Positions 37,201 through 45,384 of a stretch of 64,000 nucleotides of DNA are shown here, one piece after another. A program made the translations under genes and the position numbers. Origin of the DNA: Nitrosomonas stercoris. Its GTDB lineage: Bacteria; Pseudomonadota; Gammaproteobacteria; Burkholderiales; Nitrosomonadaceae. The number at the start of each line of letters is the position of its first letter. Positions within the stretch are counted from its first letter, which is position 1. Location: assembly GCA_006742785.1 (NCBI GenBank), contig AP019755.1:1054001-1118000 (forward strand), written 5' to 3'. The notes under the pieces were generated by a model. The model ran no database searches. It was not told the origin of the DNA and saw only the letters and a list, made by a program, of their open reading frames with translations.

Positions 37201-37579
37201 CCAAATTGGCTTGTGCTGTTACATGATGTTGTTCTAGCTCTTCTGCTGATAGCTTGGCGAGCAGATCGGCTGTGATGGTGGGGGTATGCGCTGATTGATC
37301 GGTTTTCTTAAGTTGTTTGAGTTGCTTGGGATGCTGTTCCAGCTGGTGTGAATAGCTGTCAGTTTTTTTCAGATCTTCCTGATGATCCAGTAGCAACTGC
37401 TGTTGATTGGTATAAATTTCAAGCAAGCGCTTCTTTTGCGGTGTTTCGTCACCAGTACCTAATACAGCAATTTTTGCCTGCACGGCTTGGAGTTCTTCAT
37501 CCAGCGTATTGGGATAGCCATATCCGATACCCAGCATGATGAGTAACAAGAACGTTGTGACATGGAATAATTTGCGCAT
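34235..37579 (-). CDS. Large mechanosensitive channel of the MscS family (MscK/KefA-like)
   Basis: The protein has 1114 residues. Signal peptide ~1-22 (LFHVTTFLLLIMLGIGYGYP), a long Gln/Leu-rich coiled-coil periplasmic region (~25-490), about ten transmembrane helices (~500-940), then the MscS pore and beta domain with the signature VGLGFGLQEVFANFVSG near residue 925 and FERPIRIGDVITL. It should open under hypo-osmotic stress to release solutes. MscK-type length; whether it is MscK or MscM (YjeP/YbdG-like) cannot be told here. It is convergent with dnaJ. Confidence 0.9.
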   Translation of the reverse strand: MRKLFHVTTFLLLIMLGIGYGYPNTLDEELQAVQAKIAVLGTGDETPQKKRLLEIYTNQQQLLLDHQEDLKKTDSYSHQLEQHPKQLKQLKKTDQSAHTPTITADLLAKLSAEELEQHHVTAQANLADLQNQQQKLTAEIARLRQRTITIREEIAATNAARVALTEGTADTQKTTDKKILSALEDYHAAQLQALTDKTRMLELESLVLPNTIEIATQQNKYVLTPNIQRLEQEVELFTEEINRRKQVEAEQVVEKSQQLLADKRWRYPSLKKLVQDNQALAQKLSSYTEATTQLANQKINSEKHLALITQSYTALQQRLELKGEDTALGMEVRKQFKEIMIEPEVAQTEKTLNSAKLELFRFEQEKLQMMNEHGYFKQKMADEDLPPTHTPAYQQLTEAFHELTQSREQMVEQLTQVLHDYIKQLQLDLAVQQQLAEKIDQHKLLLKENLLLTRNADPISLNMLQDIQDAIDWLSSRKTQVAAEAVIDSTWKNIAAVFALFALILIVARSTYWPNYRNWIQTGNRLRGKVNQDKLLYPIGALLSALLIASFAYLPFLLSSLILQHSIHTEMSHALAISLQMTAIAAFIWVFTLLLLHPDGMLIGQFKCSEKLVKKMYRDVQYFAPIITLLSFIIAFTDALDDDLVRNSIGRLTFMLLCLAIAMFASGWMAITRSGKALYQGESFNPMLNPKSWATLLFVMQISMIIMAAIGYYFAAIYQYQLIFESIIWIIFCTLIFFTGFRSLLIIQRQIAFKRAIEKREEMQAQRAASDNGETELLDENYIDVKTISKQSATLLKISIWALLITGLSFIWLEMLPAFSFLEKITIWRTSVEIDGEVILQPITLKTLLVAIIILTLATIAAHNLPGTLELLVLRHLSLNPGTGYAMTTLLRYAIVIIGIIVTLQKLGMEWANIQWLVAALSVGLGFGLQEVFANFVSGLILLFERPIRIGDVITLNNISGTVSKIHIRATTLIDWDRKEVIIPNKTFITDQLTNWTLSDQTTRVVIPVGIAYGSDCNQAHALLLEIAQNHPLILHEPEPAAFLIGFGDSTLNFELQVFTGKLAHRMKLEHGLRILIDQRFAEAGIEIAFPQMDVHLYTKEAETEVFDQAAKTV

Positions 37580-37716
37580 ATATTAACTATGAGGGAGAGA
37601 AATTGCCGTTGCTTTTGTGATGATCGAGCGAGTATCGAGCAAACGATTATGCATAGGTAATATTCTATGATGAGAAATTGAATAGATTCTAAAAATTCTC
37701 AAGGAGTTTCAAAAAT

Positions 37717-38067
37717 TTAATATAACGCATAAAACCGGTCACTGATAATCTTGCCGTCTTTCCAATGCTGGACTGCTACTTGATCAAATTTTTTATGGCC
37801 TAAGTCTTTGTGTTTGTATTCAAAATGCCACTCGCTCATCGTGACATCTTCCCCTGTGGCTGTTGAGATAACTTCTGATTTAAGCCAAGCTTCAACCCCT
37901 TCAAACAAATCGGATTCGCGCGCTTTGGCTTGTTCCAGGCCGTTTGCCACCACTTCGTTTTTCTCCATCACAATGCAATCAGGATGATAGTATTTATCCA
38001 TTGATTGCAGGATTTCACCTTTGAGAATCATCTGATTTAGATCGTCCAGTTTTTCTGCTAATGTCAT
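37717..38067 (-). CDS. SnoaL/NTF2-like small protein
   Basis: The protein has 116 residues with a cone-shaped NTF2-like fold pattern: an N-terminal helix pair (TLAEKLDDLNQMILKGEILQSMDKYYHPDCIVME) followed by beta strands (EWHFEYKHKDLGHKKFDQVAVQHWKDGKIISDRFYAL). Such proteins often dimerise; no catalytic site can be assigned. Function unknown. Stand-alone gene. Confidence 0.7.
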   Translation of the reverse strand: MTLAEKLDDLNQMILKGEILQSMDKYYHPDCIVMEKNEVVANGLEQAKARESDLFEGVEAWLKSEVISTATGEDVTMSEWHFEYKHKDLGHKKFDQVAVQHWKDGKIISDRFYALY

Positions 38068-38209
38068 ATTGGTTCCTGATTATTTAATTTGTAAACTATT
38101 TTGAACACGTTACCACCGACCACACCCTGGCAGCAATGAATTGCTTCCCGCTGCAACTCCTGTGAAGAGTTCTCTATAATCAGGGAATCGCTATTTAGAA
38201 AGGTCCATC

Positions 38210-41200
38210 ATGCATCCAAGTCAGTGGAAATTACTGTCAAGCAAACGCTTTTTACCCTTTTTTGTTACCCAATTTTTGGGGGCGTTTAATGACAATGTCT
38301 ATAAAAATGCGTTAGTCATTTTGATTACTTATACCATGGCGGAAAACGCTGGTTTGAGTCCGCAGATCATGGTGACGCTGGCAGCTGGTATTTTTATTTT
38401 GCCGTTTTTTATCTTTTCAGCTATTGCTGGTCAATTAGCAGATAAGTGGGACAAGGCACAGCTGATTCGCTACGTTAAGTTTGCTGAAATCATCTTGATG
38501 AGTGGAGCTGCTGCCGGATTTTATCTGGACAGCATTTCGCTGCTGATGGTGATTTTGTTCCTGATGGGCACGCAATCAGCATTTTTTGGTCCGCTGAAAT
38601 ACAGCATTTTGCCGGATCAATTACAGGAAGAAGAACTGATTGGTGGCAACGCGTTAGTCAGTGCCGGCACCTTTATCGCGATTTTGCTGGGTACGATTAT
38701 TGGCGGTTTGCTGATTCTGGCAGAACAGGGTGGGATTATTGTTTCTAGCATTGTGATCGGAATTGCCTTCGCAGGCTGGCTGGCCAGCCTGTTTATTCCG
38801 CCAGTGCAGCCAGCAGCAGCCAATACCATTGTCAACTGGCACCTGCTAAAAGAAACGCAGATCATTATTCGACAGGCACGCAAAAATAGCACCGTGTTCC
38901 ATGCCATTCTCGGAATCTCATGGTTCTGGCTGTTTGGTGCCACATTCTTGTCGCAATTCCCCACCTTTGCCAAGGATGTCATTGGCGGCAACGAGCAGGT
39001 GGTCACGCTGTTTCTGACGCTGTTTTCCATTGGCATCGGAGTGGGAGCGCTGCTGTGCGACAAACTACTCAAGGGCCGTGTGGCAGCAACTTATGTGCCA
39101 TTAGGCGTGCTGGGCATGACGTTGTTTACCATTGACCTGTATATCGCCAGTTCCACTATCACACCCCTATCCGGACAGGAATATATCGGGGTGCTGCCTT
39201 TTCTGGAAACATTCACCCATTGGCGTATCGTATTGGATTTGCTGGCAATTTCAATCTGCGGCGGGCTGTATATCGTACCGCTGTATACCATTGTGCAAAA
39301 TTATGCCGTAGCTTCTTTCCGTTCCCGCGCTATTGCTGCCAACAACATCATGAATGCCCTGTTTATGGTGGTTTCCGCAGTGGGTATCAGCATCATGCTG
39401 ACACTGGATTTTACGGTTCCCGAAGTGTTTTTGACCATCGCGCTGCTCAATGGGTTGGTGGCAATTTACATCGCGAAACTGTTGCCGTATGAACTGGCCA
39501 GATCACTGCTGCAATGGGTTTTTCATACCTTTTACCGCTTGAAAATCAAGGGGCTGGAACATTATCAGCAAGCGGGAGAAAAGGTATTGATTGTTGCTAA
39601 TCATTTATCGTTTCTAGATGCTGCGTTGCTCAGTGTCTGTTTCCCGGAGCGTCTCTGCTTCGCCATCAACGCTCATATTGCGCGCAAATGGTGGGTGCGC
39701 CCGTTTCTGTTTCTGGCGGATACAGTTGCACTGGATCCGGTGAATCCACTTTCCACGCGCCAGCTGATTGAGCGCGTCAAGAACGGTGATCGCGTGGTTA
39801 TTTTCCCGGAAGGACGGCTGACCATGACGGGCGCACTCATGAAAATCTACGAAGGCCCAGCGATGATCGCAGATAAGGCAGGCGCAAAATTGTTGCCGGT
39901 TAGCTTGTCCGGTCCGCAGTACACGCCTTTTTCCCGCCTGAAAGGTAAAGTGCGTATGCGCTGGTTTCCTGGTATCACAGTAACCATTATGCCGCCCGAG
40001 AGTTTTGATCTGCCAGCGACTATTCACGGTAAACGTCGCCGTCGCGCTGTTGGGTTGAAACTGTATGACATCATGACGACAACCGTTTTTCAGAGCAATG
40101 TTCTTCAGCATACTTTGTTTCAATCGCTACTGGATGCAATGGCAATACATGGCAGAAGGCATGTTATTGCTGAAGACATTGAACGTCGTCCGCTGAATTA
40201 TGCACAGCTCATCACACGCAGTTTTGTCCTGGGTGCAGTGTTACGCCGTCATACGCGTGCGCAGCAAAATGTGGGCATCATGCTGCCCAATATGGTCAGC
40301 AGTTTGATCTGCTTTTTCGCGCTACATGCTTATGGGCGTGTACCTGCCATGCTGAATTTTTCTGCCAGTACTCGTAATCTGCTGGCTGCTTGCCAGGTGG
40401 CGCAAATCCGAACAATTATTACCGCGCGCAAATTTATTGATACTGCAAAACTGCAGGAGGCTGTTGACAGCCTGAAAGCGCAGCAGATCACGCTGATTTA
40501 TCTGGAGGATCTGGCGCAGCAGGTGCATGGTTGGCACAAGCTGTTGGGTTGGATTGCTGGCTGGTTACCGGAAATTAACTATCGTTTGACGCACCCTAAA
40601 CGCGATCCTGCTGTTCCGGCAGTGGTATTGTTTACTTCCGGTTCTGAAGATATTCCCAAAGGTGTAGCACTCAGCCATATCAATTTGCAAGCCAATCGTT
40701 TTCAAACATCTGCGCGCATTGATTTCGGCCCAAGTGATCTGGTGTTCAATGCCTTGCCGGTGTTTCATTCCTTTGGATTGATGGGTGGCATGTTGCTGCC
40801 GGTGTTATCTGGTATCCGGGTGTTTCTGTATCCTTCGCCGCTGCATTACCGGATTATTCCGGAATTGGCTTACGATACCAACGCCACCTTGATGTTTGGG
40901 ACCGACACCTTTCTTGCTGGTTATGCACGTTACGCCAACACTTATGATTTTTACAGCATCCGCTATGTGTTTGCCGGTGCTGAAAAGTTACGCGACAGTA
41001 CTCGTAGACTCTGGTCAGAAAATTTCGGCGTGCGTATTTTTGAAGGATACGGCACCACGGAAACTGCACCGATTCTCAGCTTGAATACCCCGATGCATCA
41101 TTACCCGGGTTCGGTGGGTCGTCTGCTGCCTGGCATTGCCAGCAAACTGGAGCCAGTTCCCGGTATTCAACAGGGCGGCAAACTGCTGGTATCCGGTCCG

Positions 41201-41647
41201 AATATCATGCTGGGTTATTATCTGGCAGCCAATCCCGGTACCATTTTCCCACCAGTCGAAGGCTGGCACGATACGGGTGACATCGTTAATTTCAATGAAG
41301 AAGGTTATGTGTTCATTAAAGGGCGCGCTAAACGATTCGCCAAAATTGGCGGTGAAATGATCTCACTCACTGCAGTGGAAGAAACCATCAATCGCCTGTG
41401 GCCCGGCTATGGCCATGCTGTCATCCAATTGCCAGACGAAAAGAAAGGCGAGCAAATCGTATTGATTACCACGTATCCATCAGCAGAGCGCAGCGAAATC
41501 GTTGCTTATTTCAGCAACAACGATCTGGGAGAACTGAGCATTCCCAGGAATATTATGACAATTGACCAACTGCCACTACTCGCCTCTGGCAAAACTGACT
41601 ATGTGACGCTACATGAATGGGCCGCACCCAACAACTCGGATATGTAA
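38210..41647 (+). CDS. LplT-acyltransferase-acyl-ACP synthetase fusion (Aas-type)
   Basis: The protein has 1145 residues in three parts. Residues 1-~430 form an MFS transporter like LplT (about 12 hydrophobic helices, FLGAFNDNVYKNALVILITY at the start). Residues ~440-640 are a PlsC-like acyltransferase with the HX4D motif (NHLSFLDAAL, ~463) and FPEGRLTMTG (~531). Residues ~650-1145 are an AMP-forming acyl ligase with TSGSEDIPKG (~808), EGYGTTETAP (~945) and WHDTGD. In enterobacteria LplT and Aas are separate neighbours that flip and re-acylate lysophosphatidylethanolamine. Here the pathway is one polypeptide. ATG 38210 has AAAGG upstream. Domain fusions of this kind are known in other bacteria, so it is unusual but not unique. 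Confidence 0.9.
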   Translation: MHPSQWKLLSSKRFLPFFVTQFLGAFNDNVYKNALVILITYTMAENAGLSPQIMVTLAAGIFILPFFIFSAIAGQLADKWDKAQLIRYVKFAEIILMSGAAAGFYLDSISLLMVILFLMGTQSAFFGPLKYSILPDQLQEEELIGGNALVSAGTFIAILLGTIIGGLLILAEQGGIIVSSIVIGIAFAGWLASLFIPPVQPAAANTIVNWHLLKETQIIIRQARKNSTVFHAILGISWFWLFGATFLSQFPTFAKDVIGGNEQVVTLFLTLFSIGIGVGALLCDKLLKGRVAATYVPLGVLGMTLFTIDLYIASSTITPLSGQEYIGVLPFLETFTHWRIVLDLLAISICGGLYIVPLYTIVQNYAVASFRSRAIAANNIMNALFMVVSAVGISIMLTLDFTVPEVFLTIALLNGLVAIYIAKLLPYELARSLLQWVFHTFYRLKIKGLEHYQQAGEKVLIVANHLSFLDAALLSVCFPERLCFAINAHIARKWWVRPFLFLADTVALDPVNPLSTRQLIERVKNGDRVVIFPEGRLTMTGALMKIYEGPAMIADKAGAKLLPVSLSGPQYTPFSRLKGKVRMRWFPGITVTIMPPESFDLPATIHGKRRRRAVGLKLYDIMTTTVFQSNVLQHTLFQSLLDAMAIHGRRHVIAEDIERRPLNYAQLITRSFVLGAVLRRHTRAQQNVGIMLPNMVSSLICFFALHAYGRVPAMLNFSASTRNLLAACQVAQIRTIITARKFIDTAKLQEAVDSLKAQQITLIYLEDLAQQVHGWHKLLGWIAGWLPEINYRLTHPKRDPAVPAVVLFTSGSEDIPKGVALSHINLQANRFQTSARIDFGPSDLVFNALPVFHSFGLMGGMLLPVLSGIRVFLYPSPLHYRIIPELAYDTNATLMFGTDTFLAGYARYANTYDFYSIRYVFAGAEKLRDSTRRLWSENFGVRIFEGYGTTETAPILSLNTPMHHYPGSVGRLLPGIASKLEPVPGIQQGGKLLVSGPNIMLGYYLAANPGTIFPPVEGWHDTGDIVNFNEEGYVFIKGRAKRFAKIGGEMISLTAVEETINRLWPGYGHAVIQLPDEKKGEQIVLITTYPSAERSEIVAYFSNNDLGELSIPRNIMTIDQLPLLASGKTDYVTLHEWAAPNNSDM

Positions 41648-42098
41648 TAGGAACGAACCTAAACTTAGAATGATTTGCGAGCTGCAGTTGGGGGAATCAA
41701 AATATATTATCCAGTGTAAAGAGAAACAGTAATTTTGTACTCTGCTGGTACTGCTGTTGGATCATTTTGCCCGTGACACAAATGGAATTAGTGGTTTTTG
41801 GTATTCAGTTGCCATGATACTGGATCGTTACGTCGGCTAACGCCTCTTCGCAAGGACGGGATAAGATTGACACGATATGACGTTTCAACCTCTGCGGTCT
41901 TTGGAAACGGCTCAGCCGGTGAAGCAATCCAGCTCAATTATCGCAACAGAGCAAGCCAGTTATCCTTTACGTTCTGTTAGGCGTCATTACTGGATCGCCA
42001 CAATCCTACAGATTTCACGATGACAACATAAAAACGGTCATTGCGACTGCGAGTACAACGTGGCAGGAAGCAATCCAGCGCACCGTGGGACTAAACAC
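41648..42098. repeat. Gene-free region with degenerate dispersed-repeat fragments
   Basis: No credible gene. Pieces of a repeat of the type TCATTGCGA...GAAGCAATCCAG and its reverse CTGGATTGC...CGCAATGA recur in decayed form. A CTGGATCG... fragment with GGCTAACGCCTCTTCGCAA is at ~41819-41856. GAAGCAATCCAGC occurs at 41921-41933 and again at 42067-42079 (13 identical bases). Another CTGGATCGCC lies near 41991, and GGTCATTGCGACTGCGAG near 42037. They run up to the breakpoint of an IS3 remnant. The region looks like an accumulation site for mobile debris. Confidence 0.55.
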
Positions 42099-42418
42099 CA
42101 AGATGCGTTTCTCCATTTCTAGCTGCTTTACCCGAGCCTTCAACTTCCTGATTTCCTCCTGCTGCGGGGTGAGCTTCCCATTGCCACGAAAAGCTTGTCC
42201 TGCATAATCTTGTTGGTATTCCCTGATCCACCTTCTTAACATACTGGCGTTAATTTCCAGATTATGCGATACCCGCGTTGCTGTATGACCTTGATCCAGC
42301 ACCAGACTGATGGCATCTAGTTTGAATTCCTTTGTGTATCGTTTCCTTACTATCATTTCTTTCTTCAGTTAAGTTATTCTCTCTTAACTGGACTGTCCGG
42401 TTTCATTGGGCCATGTCA
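42099..42418 (-). pseudogene. Truncated IS3-family element (OrfA remnant)
   Basis: The minus strand begins with a likely left end (TGACATGGCCC from 42418). OrfA starts at ATG 42354-42356 (MIVRKRYTKEFKLDAISLV), an HTH_Tnp_1 domain with the usual RWIREYQQDYAGQAFRGNGKLTPQQEEIRKL spread over residues ~42-72 and a leucine-zipper part. Homology stops after LEMEKRIL near 42099. There the frame runs into the dispersed-repeat fragment instead of the usual KKAAAFFAKE ending. OrfB and the right end are missing, so it is inactive. Confidence 0.75.
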
Positions 42419-42631
42419 CCAGTGCCATTGCTTGGCTGGGATTTGTTTGGTTTCAGAAAACCAGAAAAGGGTTTGCTGATGTTACTTTAGTATGCCGAAC
42501 CAGCCGAATTTGCACGCCAACTTGTAGTTTTTTCACGATAGCAAAAATTGCGCCAGTTGTTACCAGAATTTAGATGAAAGCATTAGGTAGCTATTTCAGC
42601 GCGCCCATATTTTTTTTTAATGCATTTAGAT

Positions 42632-42658
42632 TAAAGTTAGCTCGCCGGTAGCCGATAA
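42632..42658 (+). promoter_or_regulatory. Flagellar sigma-28 (FliA) promoter of motAB
   Basis: TAAAGTTA (42632-42639), 11 bases, GCCGATAA (42651-42658). The class III flagellar consensus is TAAAGTTT, 11 bases, GCCGATAA, so only one base differs. Transcription should start near 42665, which excludes the upstream TTG (42662) as the motA start and supports ATG 42689. Confidence 0.9.
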
Positions 42659-42688
42659 AGTTTGAAATTCATAAGAGGTTTTCAAACT

Positions 42689-43549
42689 ATGTTGGTAACT
42701 GTTGGCTATCTTGTTGTCATTATTTCTGTGTTCGGTGGATTTGCCCTGGCGGGTGGCCACCTGGGTTCATTATTTCAGCCGGTGGAATTGCTCATGATTG
42801 GAGGAGCAGCTATCGGTGCGTTTGTTGTCGGTAATTCTGGTAAGGCAATCAAAGCTACTTTTAAGGCATTACCGACTGTTTTTAAAGGTTCTCGCTATAC
42901 CAAAGTAGTCTATATGGAGTTGATGACATTGCTTTATGAAGTACTAGGCAAGATTCGTAAAGAAGGGTTAATGTCAATCGAGGCCGATGTGGATGATCCT
43001 GCCCAAAGTCCACTGTTTACGAAGTATCCTGCCATCCTGTCGGATCACCATGCTATAGAATTTATTACAGATTATTTACGCTTGATGGTGGGAGGTAATC
43101 TTAATCCATTTGAAATCGAGAATCTGATGGATGGTGAAATTGAAACCCATCATCAGGAAGGTGAAATACCGGTGCATGTTATCAGCAAGATGGGAGATGG
43201 CTTGCCGGCTTTCGGAATTGTGGCAGCGGTGATGGGGGTGGTGCACACCATGGAATCAGTGGGTATTCCGCCAGCAGAACTGGGGAAGCTGATTGCTGCA
43301 GCACTGGTGGGAACGTTTCTTGGGATTTTGCTTGCTTATGGTTTTATCGGGCCTTTGGCTAGTCGTCTCGAACAACGTTTGCATGAATCAAGTAAATTGC
43401 TGGAGTGTATCAAGGTGACATTGCTGGCTAATCTTAATGGCTATGCACCGGCACTCGCGGTTGAATTTGGCAGAAAGGTATTGTTTTCTACAGAGCGGCC
43501 ATCTTTTCTGGAGTTGGAGAAACACGTCAAGGAAAGTAAATCCAAATAA
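42689..43549 (+). CDS. motA: Flagellar motor stator protein MotA
   Basis: The protein has 286 residues from ATG 42689, with AAGAGG upstream. Four membrane helices: MLVTVGYLVVIISVFGGFAL, VELLMIGGAAIGAFVVG, and two near ~170-220 (GIVAAVMGVVHTM, LIAAALVGTFLGILLAYGFIGPLA). The cytoplasmic loop carries the charged torque-generating region (~60-160). It forms the MotA5B2 proton channel with MotB. Followed by motB after 41 bases. Confidence 0.97.
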   Translation: MLVTVGYLVVIISVFGGFALAGGHLGSLFQPVELLMIGGAAIGAFVVGNSGKAIKATFKALPTVFKGSRYTKVVYMELMTLLYEVLGKIRKEGLMSIEADVDDPAQSPLFTKYPAILSDHHAIEFITDYLRLMVGGNLNPFEIENLMDGEIETHHQEGEIPVHVISKMGDGLPAFGIVAAVMGVVHTMESVGIPPAELGKLIAAALVGTFLGILLAYGFIGPLASRLEQRLHESSKLLECIKVTLLANLNGYAPALAVEFGRKVLFSTERPSFLELEKHVKESKSK

Positions 43550-43590
43550 TATGGTGTTCTCTGCGTTCCTATTTCTGTATGAGGTGGTAG

Positions 43591-44535
43591 ATGGCTGAAG
43601 ATTTGGCACAAAAGCCGATTATTATCAAGCGTATCAAGAAGAAAGGCGGGCAAATTCATGGCGGAGTCTGGAAGATTGCCTATGCTGATTTTGTGACCGC
43701 GATGATGGCTTTTTTTCTGTTGATGTGGCTGTTGGGTTCAACGACCCAAGGTGATAAAGAAGGTATTGCGGAGTACTTTAAGACTCCCCTGAAAGTGGCG
43801 TTGTTTGGTGGAGATGGTAGCGGGGACAGTAGTAACATCATCAAAGGCGGAGGAGATGATTTGAGCCGCAAAATCGGCCAAATGAAGAAAACTGATTTTG
43901 ATGATCTTAAACATTCACTCGATATGGATGCTTTACAGACGCTGCAGGAGCGTGTCGAGCGAGAACTACTGGAACAACTGAAAGAAAAAATAGAGGATGC
44001 GATCAACAGCAATCCGATTCTTAATAAATTTAAAAACCAGCTTTTGTTGGATATCACTTCAGAAGGTTTACGTATTCAGATTGTTGATGAAAAGAACCGG
44101 CCGATGTTTGAGATTGGTAAAGCGGAGCTACAATCCTATACCAAGGTGATTTTGCGAGAAATTGGCAAGATGCTGAATGATGTCCCCAACAAAATTAGCC
44201 TTTCCGGTCATACTGATGCCAAGCCTTATCCCTCTGGTGAAAAAAGTTATAGTAACTGGGAGCTGTCAGCGGATCGTGCGAATGCTTCTCGACGTGAGCT
44301 CATTGCTGGTGGTATGAATCCGGAGAAAATGTTGCGCGTGGTAGGTTTATCTTCTGCGGTGATGTTTGATAAAGAAAATCCATTTAGCCCGTTCAATCGG
44401 CGGATTAGTATTATTGTCATGAATAAAAGAGCAGAAGAAGCGATTACTCGTGAAAGTTTGGGCGAAGTATCGGTGCATTCCGAGGAAGAAATTAGTATAC
44501 AAATAATTGATGAAAATAGTGTCATTGCCGACTGA
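43591..44535 (+). CDS. motB: Flagellar motor stator protein MotB
   Basis: The protein has 314 residues. A single transmembrane helix (~28-48, YADFVTAMMAFFLLMWLLG) contains the proton-carrying Asp in the ADFVTAMMAFFLL motif. A plug/linker precedes a C-terminal OmpA-like peptidoglycan-binding domain (LSGHTDAKPY, NWELSADRANASRREL, NRRISIIVM). It anchors stators to the cell wall. The last codons overlap the start of the next gene by 26 bases. Confidence 0.97.
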   Translation: MAEDLAQKPIIIKRIKKKGGQIHGGVWKIAYADFVTAMMAFFLLMWLLGSTTQGDKEGIAEYFKTPLKVALFGGDGSGDSSNIIKGGGDDLSRKIGQMKKTDFDDLKHSLDMDALQTLQERVERELLEQLKEKIEDAINSNPILNKFKNQLLLDITSEGLRIQIVDEKNRPMFEIGKAELQSYTKVILREIGKMLNDVPNKISLSGHTDAKPYPSGEKSYSNWELSADRANASRRELIAGGMNPEKMLRVVGLSSAVMFDKENPFSPFNRRISIIVMNKRAEEAITRESLGEVSVHSEEEISIQIIDENSVIAD

Positions 44536-45304
44536 GACAGCACAACCAGCAGTTTTTGGACCGTCATCGCTGAAAAAACCTCTGATTATCTTGTTTGGCA
44601 GTATGTTAGCCGCGGGTTTACTTGGTGTGCTGTTGCCTTGGTCATTGACTTTGCAGCAAGTGATCTGGCTGCAGGGAGTCATTGCAGCATTGATCAGTCT
44701 CCAACTATTTCATTTGCCCATCTGGCAGGGAGTGATTTATTTATTGTTCCTGCCGTTATTGTTATGGGCGGTTATTGCGCTGGATTTATCGGCTACTTGG
44801 TATTTGGCTGGATTTGTTGGGTTGGTGTTGGTTTATGGTAGCGTTTATCGCACACGAGTACCGCTGTTTTTATCCAGCCAGCGGGCAACAAACAGGTTGG
44901 TTCAGTTACTGCCGCAAGATCATAGTTTCAAAATGATAGATCTGGGTTCGGGTTGTGGTGGATTGATTTGTAGATTGGCAAAAATGTTGCCGTATGGTGT
45001 CTATCACGGTGTGGAAATGGCGTTGCTCCCTTGCTGGATAAGCAAGCTAAGAGGGGTGTTATCCGGGCAGCATTGTCAGTTTCAGTGGGAAAGTATCTGG
45101 CAACAAGATTTGTCCAGTTATGATGTAGTATATGCTTATCTTTCTCCTGTGCCCATGGCGCGTTTGTGGGAAAAAATTTGCCAGGAAATGCGTCCTGGTA
45201 GTCTTTTTATCAGCAATACCTTTGCAGTGCCAGAAGTCGCACCAGATCAAAGTATTCCACTGGATGATTTGAGTGGGGCGGTGTTGTATATTTGGCGGCT
45301 GTAA
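44510..45304 (+). CDS. Membrane-anchored class I SAM methyltransferase
   Basis: The protein has 264 residues from ATG 44510. The N-terminal ~120 residues are hydrophobic with about four helices (PLIILFGSMLAAGLLGVLLPW, VIAALISLQLF, VIYLLFLPLLLWAVIAL, YLAGFVGLVLVYGSVY). The C-terminal half has the SAM motif MIDLGSGCGGLICRLA (~145-160) and YDVVYAYLSPVPMARLW. Substrate unknown. It starts inside the end of motB, in another frame, so it is probably translated from the motAB transcript. Whether it has a flagellar role or is only co-transcribed is unknown. Confidence 0.75.
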   Translation: MKIVSLPTETAQPAVFGPSSLKKPLIILFGSMLAAGLLGVLLPWSLTLQQVIWLQGVIAALISLQLFHLPIWQGVIYLLFLPLLLWAVIALDLSATWYLAGFVGLVLVYGSVYRTRVPLFLSSQRATNRLVQLLPQDHSFKMIDLGSGCGGLICRLAKMLPYGVYHGVEMALLPCWISKLRGVLSGQHCQFQWESIWQQDLSSYDVVYAYLSPVPMARLWEKICQEMRPGSLFISNTFAVPEVAPDQSIPLDDLSGAVLYIWRL

Positions 45305-45384
45305 GTCAATTTCGTGTAATTTAGAATCTGCCTAGGGTTATTTCGTATGCTTCCTTGATTGAAATTTTGAGGAAGTCATTGGTA

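Noticed and set aside
38140-38210. TATAAT at 38175-38180 as a promoter of the LplT-Aas fusion
   Set aside because: The -10 is perfect but no acceptable -35 lies 16-18 bases upstream (TGCAAC only).
42662-42688. TTG start of motA at 42662
   Set aside because: It lies upstream of the transcription start predicted from the FliA promoter; MotA proteins normally begin at MLV...GY, i.e. ATG 42689.
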